From: Eragrostis nindensis
Taxonomy: Eukaryota; Streptophyta; Magnoliopsida; Poales; Poaceae
Reading direction: 5' to 3'
Assembly (NCBI GenBank): GCA_012490785.1
Contig: JAAXCT010000243.1
Location: 682,001 to 746,000 of the forward strand
DNA: 64,000 nt
Numbering within the stretch: the first letter of the stretch is position 1; each line of letters opens with the position of its first letter. The notes beneath the pieces were generated by a model. That model saw only the letters and a program-made list of their open reading frames with translations, was not told the DNA's origin and did not search any database. The position numbers were made by a program, and so were the translations under genes. Shown here piece by piece: positions 58,162 to 64,000 of this stretch.

Positions 58162-59527
58162 CATTTGCTCCTGTGAGCTAATTTATTTATTTCTGTCATT
58201 GGTTGCTTTGCACATCTAATTTTATAATCTTGCCTCCACGAATGGTTGTCCTCACCCCCTTCCCCTTTTGCTGAACTCGATCGACCGATTTCAGGCAACC
58301 GCGTCAATGTCGATCGATTGGCGATGATATGATTAAATGGCTCCGCGCACCCACGCCGATCTGCAGTTTTCTCCTTGTCCCTTCCTCCACCATCCATTCC
58401 TTTTCACAAAGCTCTGTAGCTCGATCGGGCTGAGCTGTGGTTTTCTTTTCTCCTCCACCGGCCGGCGCTCGATCGAGTGAGACGCGGTCCTAGACAGTGA
58501 GCTTTTGCTTTGCTGCACGATCAGTGCCCGCTCTGCCAATATCCCACGTCCAATCCGTCTCCATCTTTTAACCCCTGCTGCATGCCTCCATTATTGATCG
58601 CCCACGTTCCATTTCTCCGTACGTGTTCTTGCAGTTCCAGGACACCTCCCCCTCGCAAGCACCTCCTACCGATCGAGCCTCGTCGGTACGTCCGTCGTCC
58701 AAACTGTATTATTTCTTATTCTTTTTCGTTATCGCCTTTACCTGTTTATTTTTTTGGTAAGCGTGTTCATGCTGACATCATGTGCGCGTTCATGGGTTTT
58801 TGTTTGTGTGTGTGTGTGTGTAATAAGCAATTTGCCTGCTTTTAATTTCTCTCTACTAGATCTCCGCCGGGCTGCTCTGTCATTTGAGGTCTCGATCATC
58901 CATGGTGCCACTTGAGGTCTGTATACGACATCTCTGGATTAGTCGTTTGATTTCAACGTTAAAAAGTTGGGCTTAGAATTGGAAACAAAATTAAAAAATG
59001 CTTTCGATCGCGGTATGTCCGAGCTCACTGACGGCCTTCAAGCCGTGTGACCATCGGATTTGTTTGCATTCCTATGGGCCGGGCTGGTAGACCACACACT
59101 CAGGACAACATATATGATACTATAAAAAATTTAGAGATTTTGCATAGTTAAGATAGGAATAATTTCTGACATAATTTTCATATCATCCAAAGTAAAGAAA
59201 AATAATGGTCATCTCATCAACTGAACGAAACAAAACTTTCAGCATCTTCTTAATTACTTTTTGATGATGCCCTAGGTGGAGGCTGCGCTGGGCGGCATGT
59301 TTGGAAACAGCCTCCCCGTTGCTGCAGGCACGGAGGGAGGGTTTCGCCTACGACTCGGAGAGTTAGTGGTTTCAACTTTGTTCCTCTACTACACCGTCTT
59401 GACGACCTCACTCCTTTCCCGAGACCCCTTCAGGCACATAGTTCCATGTCTCGATGCAAACCTCCAAGTATATGTACTAACTACCTAATTACCACTAAAA
59501 TAATGTTTCTTCGGATGCATAGCTTAA
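58162..59527 (+). repeat. Tandem duplication unit B (uninterrupted)
   Basis: Second copy of the 1.4 kb unit, adjoining unit A through an A run and a 19-base G tract (58143-58161). It lacks the 44-base internal duplication and a stretch near 46395-46430 of unit A. Confidence 0.85.
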
Positions 59528-60248
59528 GCCTTAAGTAAATTTACAAAAGTTGCAACTATATATACTCTCGTAAAATAAAACTACAGTTTTGAAGTTCATC
59601 TCACAAAACTACAACTTTTTTGTACGGCCTCACTCATCAATAATAAAAGGCACTGATCTTGTAGCCTGGGCCCACTTAACTAGCCACGCATGTGTTTATA
59701 AAATTATTTCTAAGCGTTAAACCAGATGTAGTATTGTAAAGTTAACTTTTTTGTGAAATATGTATTATAAAAAATGGACTTTAAAGTTGTAGTTTTGTGT
59801 ACAGCGGTGCAAGTAATTGTATTTGTTTTAAACTGTACTAAAAGGCAGTGATATTGCTTTTGCTCCTTTCCATTTAACCCTTTGGTTATTTTGATCCAGA
59901 TGCCTTGCTGTAGCTGTTACTTGTGAGATCGTGTGGGGCGTGTTCGCAGCTTGTCTGGACATTTACGTGTTGCGGACTAACTGGCCCCTGCCGAATTTGG
60001 TTACTCGTCATCTTGGCCGTTGGAGAGTCGGTAAGTAATTCAAAGACGATATTGTTGTTGTTTCTTGTGATAACTTAATTTATAGATAATGTAGATATGT
60101 TTCAGCTTTTTAACCCCAAAGAATACAGCCCACAATAATCATCACAATCTTCAACCATAAGCAACGATTAATTTGTGTTGCAGATCACATGTGCCGCTAC
60201 CTTCGTTGCAGCGTCCGGTTCGGCGGGGGTTACACTCTTGACAGTTAA
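58902..60248 (+). CDS. Unrecognised multi-exon gene candidate (copy B)
   Basis: I do not recognise the family. Exon-like blocks with good splice borders are 58902-58916 (MVPLE, donor GT), 59276 onward (VEAALGGMFGNSLPVAAGTE, then GGFRLRLGE, acceptor CCTAG), 59900-60030 (LAVAVTCEIVWGVFAACLDI, YVLRTNWPLPNLVTRHLGRW, donor GTAAGT) and 60184-60248 (DHMCRYLRCSVRFGGGYTLD, ending SYTLDS-type stop TAA; acceptor TTGCAG). The last two join in phase. How exon 2 joins exon 3 is unclear, because no donor near 59360 keeps the frame cleanly. A spliced leader upstream (58631-58686) is suggested by TTGCAG and GTACGT borders. It may be a small hydrophobic grass protein or a decayed gene. Confidence 0.3.
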
Positions 60249-61250
60249 GACCTGAAGACGTGTTGACGGTATTGGCGTTCGTCGGCTACTTGGCTCACGG
60301 ATTGAGCAGCTTTCTCAATGTCTGGGCCGCGTTCTCCAGGTTCACACACCTCGTCTCGTTTTAGGAGAGCAGAAATTGGGGGTTGTCAGTTCAGAGACGG
60401 AGTCCATTTAGTATCTTGTAGTATGTCGATAATCATTTCTCGTTTTCCTGATCGTCGTCGTGCAGATTGGCTGTTATGTCAGACTAGTTCTTGGCATTTC
60501 AAATTGGGTGTAAATATCCTGTAGTTTAATCGGCACGATTGGTGCTCGTTGCACTTAGTCTTTAAGAAGTGTTGCCGCAGTGCAAGAGCGCAGCAGCAGC
60601 CAATCTTGGCGACGTTGACGCACGACACGATCGAGCCAGGCCGCCTCGAATGGAGCTAGCTATAGCTCAGCTTTGTGCTGCCACTAAAGGTTTCTCTCGC
60701 TCTCGGAACCGTCCGAGCACAGCCTAGCAAAGCGCATGCGTGGTAACCGAGATGAGCCAGGTACATCGGTCGAGCTCGACTACGACAACTGTAATGACTA
60801 AAGTTTAAAGCTATGTTAGTATATTTCGTCTGCTTGCTTAAATATTCTCGTGTGTGTAAATTTCTTAGTATCTTGAAAAGTTGCATTTGTATGGTTCACA
60901 AGGGGGTGTTGTCACAACAACATAGTGGACGGAGCATCAGCAGCTGAAACCTTTCGCTTCCACTTGCGTCCATCCAAGCTCATCGCTTTGCTCCGCTGAT
61001 GCCCTCTCCTACGCAGCTCGAGACCTCTCTCCTCTTCCCACGGGCAGAGAGAATGCCAAGCTTCCTCTTCCTCCTCCTCCGTCCACGCATTTCTTTCCTC
61101 TTCCGGGGGGACGGCCCCATTCACGTCGACTCCTCTTTGCCAAACCCGGCAACCAGAAGGGACGGAGCACTCGGCACTGCTCTGTCCACTACGACCAGGC
61201 TGACTGGCTGAGTGCTGAGTGCTGAATGCCAAACGCGGTCGTCTCCTCCT
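59528..61250. other. Intergenic DNA with exon-like blocks of the 58902-60248 candidate
   Basis: Apart from the candidate exons at 59900-60248, a stretch at 60257-60362 translates as EDVLTVLAFVGYLAHGLSSF and onward in one frame, but with no clear splice context. GC-rich short frames at 60960-61210 carry no domain. Confidence 0.4.
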
Positions 61251-61391
61251 GAAAAGAAGAAAGCGGTGCGCGCCATCATTGCTGAGTGGCGGCCTTTCAA
61301 CTTCAAGTTCACCCAGGATATTAAGGAGGAGAACCGCCTCCTGAATCTCTTGGCCATCGTGAGCTCCGGAATTGGTTTAAGAGCTGCTTAG
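61212..61391 (+). pseudogene. Relic related to the 4804-5241 protein
   Basis: From 61251 the plus-strand frame reads EKKKAVRAIIAEWRPFNFKF, then TQDIKEENRLLNLLAIVSSG, stopping at TAG 61389-61391. It aligns without gaps to EKQKRVREIIARYEAYKLTV and onward (IKEEKRLLGLFATDP) of the protein at 4804-5241, with identical VR-II-A and IKEE-RLL-L-A positions. No start codon is evident (the frame opens after TGA at 61209-61211) and the rest of the protein is missing, so it is a fragment or one exon of a broken paralogue. Confidence 0.55.
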
Positions 61392-61769
61392 GCGGACGCT
61401 GTTTTCCACGGCGGCGGCGGCAGGAGGAGGATTCTATTCTACCGCTGCGATGGTACACGCCGGCCTCGATTGCGGGCTCTGCGAGTGCAGCCAGCAAAAG
61501 TTTTCTATAGCAAAACTCGACCAACCTAGGAGAAACCAGGTGGCATTTAGTTAAGAAGAAATGGGCATCCAATTTTGCATCAAAGAGTACATGAACCATC
61601 AATCATCTAATAAGTTCATGATTTTTTATCAATGTTTGGTGAATTAACACACTGTCGGATGACGAATCATCCATCCACACAGCTGCCAGCCATCTGAACT
61701 CATGATCTACTGACAAATTCTTGGCTTCAGAGGATGCGCTGTGAAGTACTAGCGGCGCTACTGTAAACA
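61392..61769. other. Intergenic region containing the zinc transporter 3'UTR
   Basis: No further gene seen; the minus-strand 3'UTR of the ZIP gene occupies the right part. Confidence 0.5.
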
Positions 61770-63710
61770 CTACAAGCTCACGTCCTTTGGTAGGCTGACC
61801 TCCAAGAAGTACAAGCTGTAAATACAAAATCACAAATTAGGCATGTAATAAGTCATGTACTGCTACCAAGGTGTGGACAACATAACAACAGAGCAAAGCT
61901 CTATTATGCAATATCAAATTCAGCAGTTAGCACCTCCAAAACTCTACCTGCAGCATAATAAGTGCAGCAGTTGCATAAGCTGGCCAATTTGTTTAACCGA
62001 ACTGCCAAGTGGTAACAACAAATATTTGTGCCATTGCAAGAAGGTCAACCTCCTTGTAAATGCACGTCTTTCAGTCCTATAGATGACATAACTATGGCAT
62101 TGGCGGGCTATACAACTAATGGCATCCTAACTGCTAGCAACATTATTGAGATTGGTGTCACCCTAGCTCATGTCTAATTAGATCCTTTTTCTCATGTTGC
62201 AGGGCAGAATTCACAAGACCTAGATACAAAGTGAACTGCCGGAAAAGAATCCATACTAGTCACTACGAAAACATGATATTTAATTCGAAGAATCAACAAA
62301 CCTTGCAGACATGCAAGCCATGCCAACAAAAACCGCTTTGACAGCTTGCTTCTGGCCAGTATAGTCAAATGCAAGAGGCAGCATTTCGTGCAAAGTGAGG
62401 AATGCCATGACACCACCAACTGCACAAACACATGGCAAGTCAACAGAGTATTCGACATCAATACCAGAATTTGATTCGCTAACGGGCTAACCAGATCCAA
62501 GTAGGCCTTCTAGAATTTCAGGATCCAAGCTGCTTGGGAAGAACAAAGCTGCAGTAACCAAAAATCACATCAGTGCTAAATAGGAGTCCCAAGTAAAAGA
62601 GACAGAAAAGAGAGAGATACAAGTATAGTTTCCATCAGAAGAACAAAATTACATAAGAAGGGTTCACGGAATAGCATACCCACAACAATGACTCCTGCTG
62701 GCTCGGCCAAACCAGATAATGTTGCTGTCCAGAATGCACGCGATTTGCTTTGATATGCAAAATGAGAAAAGGGAATACAGACGTATTTATCATCTCTAAT
62801 AAAAAGGTTCAACAAATACAAGAACGATCGTTCAGTCAACAAAAAAAATACAAGAATGATCAAAATATTATGAGCTGCCATTGAAAAAGGGAAATGTTAG
62901 ATAGCATCTGCCTCTTTTCTAATGAACAACCATTTCAGTGTTTGCTGTATATTTCAGCTACATTAATTTCTGAATGAGAGAACAAGTACCTCTTGGTAGC
63001 AAAATAGAGAGGAAGAGCCACAGCAACCCCCTGACAAGATAGCAAAATGGCGAGTATTTAGAATATTGAATTGTGAAAAACGAACAAAATGAAACGAGGC
63101 CCAAAATTGATCCAAAGGAAAGATACAAATACACATGGAGAAAAAAACCTGAATGACTATGATAATATGCCAAGTGTCCCGATTTCTATGTTCATATATA
63201 TATTCCTTCCATAAAATGAAAATATTTGATTCCTCAGTAGTATTTTGCATGTTTGGCACTATATTCTGTTAACACTATTGGCAAGCATATTCTTTCCTTA
63301 TAAATATTTTCTGGCACTACCTTATTCCAGCAAGCTCATAGAACTTCAAAACGAACGAGAAGGATAACAGAAATATAATTTGATTACAGTTGCCTGTTGA
63401 TACCTACCAAAATTTCAGAGGGAAACTTGATACACATTACAAAGAACTTAAGAATCAACGTAAATCCTGATTCCGTGCTATGGATTAGTTTGCACATATA
63501 AAGGTAATGACAAAATGGCTTTCATCCTGAATATGGAATCCTTTAAGAATTTTTGTGTGGCATTTGAATGTTACAATAATTCAACAAATTATACATGATA
63601 AATCTATCAAGCGCTAGCACTTCATGAGAAAGGCCGAATAGTTGCTTTTGTACCTCTGGTATGTTATGTAAAGCAATAGCAATGGCCAAGTTGAGACCCA
63701 CGCGAAGACC
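61770..63710 (-). CDS. ZTP29: ZIP-family zinc transporter, ZTP29-like, C-terminal half
   Basis: Six exons on the minus strand join in phase to 128 residues and a stop: 63710-63654, 63030-62990, 62747-62680, 62548-62492, 62419-62302, 61815-61770. The first visible exon reads GLRVGLNLAIAIALHNIPE and the next GVAVALPLYFATK, together forming the metal-binding HNIPEG of transmembrane segment V. Then follow SGLAEPAGVIVV and the segment with LTLHEMLPLAFDYTGQKQAV, ending SLYFLEVSLPKDVSL. This is the ZupT-like ZIP subgroup typified by Arabidopsis ZTP29, an ER-localised zinc transporter linked to salt stress. The N-terminal exons, including the first HN.PEG motif, lie to the right of the window or in 63711-64000 where I could not place them with confidence. 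Confidence 0.88.
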
Positions 63711-64000
63711 CTGCAATTTTTTGTTGCAACAAAATGCAATCAATGCAAGCACAAAACCGCACAAGTAGCACTGTGACAGCGCTCCATTAGAAGAAAATAC
63801 AGAGCACAACGGATCCCACTTTTTGCCACCATGAACAAAAACTGGAACAGAGAAGAGACTAGCAAGACAAGTAAGCATATTGAAAGGAACCAAGACCAAG
63901 TGAGTCTGGAAACTATAATCTAAAGGTATTCCGTATATCACAAAGTATATTCCTGGAATATATGTCACAAACTCACAAGGGATGGTAGCGCCTTAGATGA
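63711..64000 (-). other. Intron and possible upstream exon of the ZIP gene
   Basis: Mostly intron-like. A possible donor (CCCTT|GTGAGT on the minus strand, near 63975) could mark the end of the preceding exon, but the few codons visible are not recognisable. Confidence 0.3.

Overview
This window is nuclear DNA from a grass (Poaceae). The genes have many short GT-AG introns. Their products are plant-specific: a GRAS factor, an OEP80 chloroplast outer-envelope protein and a mitochondrial KAS. Between them lies typical grass transposon content: CACTA ends with the TTTGCCGTGTGC motif, Tourist and Stowaway MITEs, Helitron-like ends and a Sirevirus-like LTR element. The species cannot be told from the sequence alone. 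Function is assigned here by motif recognition and by checking that exon phases join cleanly; no database search was run.

Left third (1-23600) is gene-bearing. It holds the C-terminus of a GRAS transcription factor (+, cut by the window edge); a small uncharacterised acidic protein (-, 4804-5241); mitochondrial 3-oxoacyl-ACP synthase (+, 13 exons, 465 aa); fumarylacetoacetase (+, 14 exons, 427 aa); a pollen-type exopolygalacturonase (-, 2 exons, 406 aa); and a copper P1B-ATPase of the rice HMA4 / Arabidopsis HMA5 type (-, 8 coding exons, 977 aa, plus a likely 5'UTR intron). The enzymes serve unrelated pathways (mitochondrial fatty acid/lipoate synthesis, tyrosine breakdown, pectin degradation, copper sequestration), so this is ordinary plant gene order with no sign of an operon or cluster.

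Middle (23600-45500) holds one more gene, OEP80 (+, 16 exons, 698 aa, 31112-37623), with a Stowaway and a Tourist-like MITE in its introns. Around it are mobile elements: a 1.2 kb Tourist/PIF-like element carrying a broken sugar-transporter fragment (Pack-type capture), a 5'-truncated LINE with a 13-bp target duplication, a small retroposon beside a 29-base C tract, and a non-autonomous CACTA element with an ATG target duplication.

Right third (45500-64000) is dominated by a 10.67 kb LTR retrotransposon (47296-57961, minus strand, CTTGG target duplication, tRNA-Met-type primer site). It has gag-type reading frames and a late 'plant transposon protein' frame but no recognisable pol. It sits inside one copy of a tandemly duplicated 1.4 kb segment that looks like the 5' part of an unrecognised gene. 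The window ends in the C-terminal half of a ZTP29-type ZIP zinc transporter (-, start beyond 64000).

The most unusual observation is inside the LTR element. About fifteen loci carry the palindrome AAACCGGAACTTCCGGTTT, nearly always as a closely spaced pair, in LTRs, spacer and the gag frame alike. Some pairs are enclosed by further arms that are complementary to each other but differ between copies. A second oddity is a set of five tiny insertions consisting of little more than a poly(A) run (consensus CTC-A(n)) between target-site duplications.
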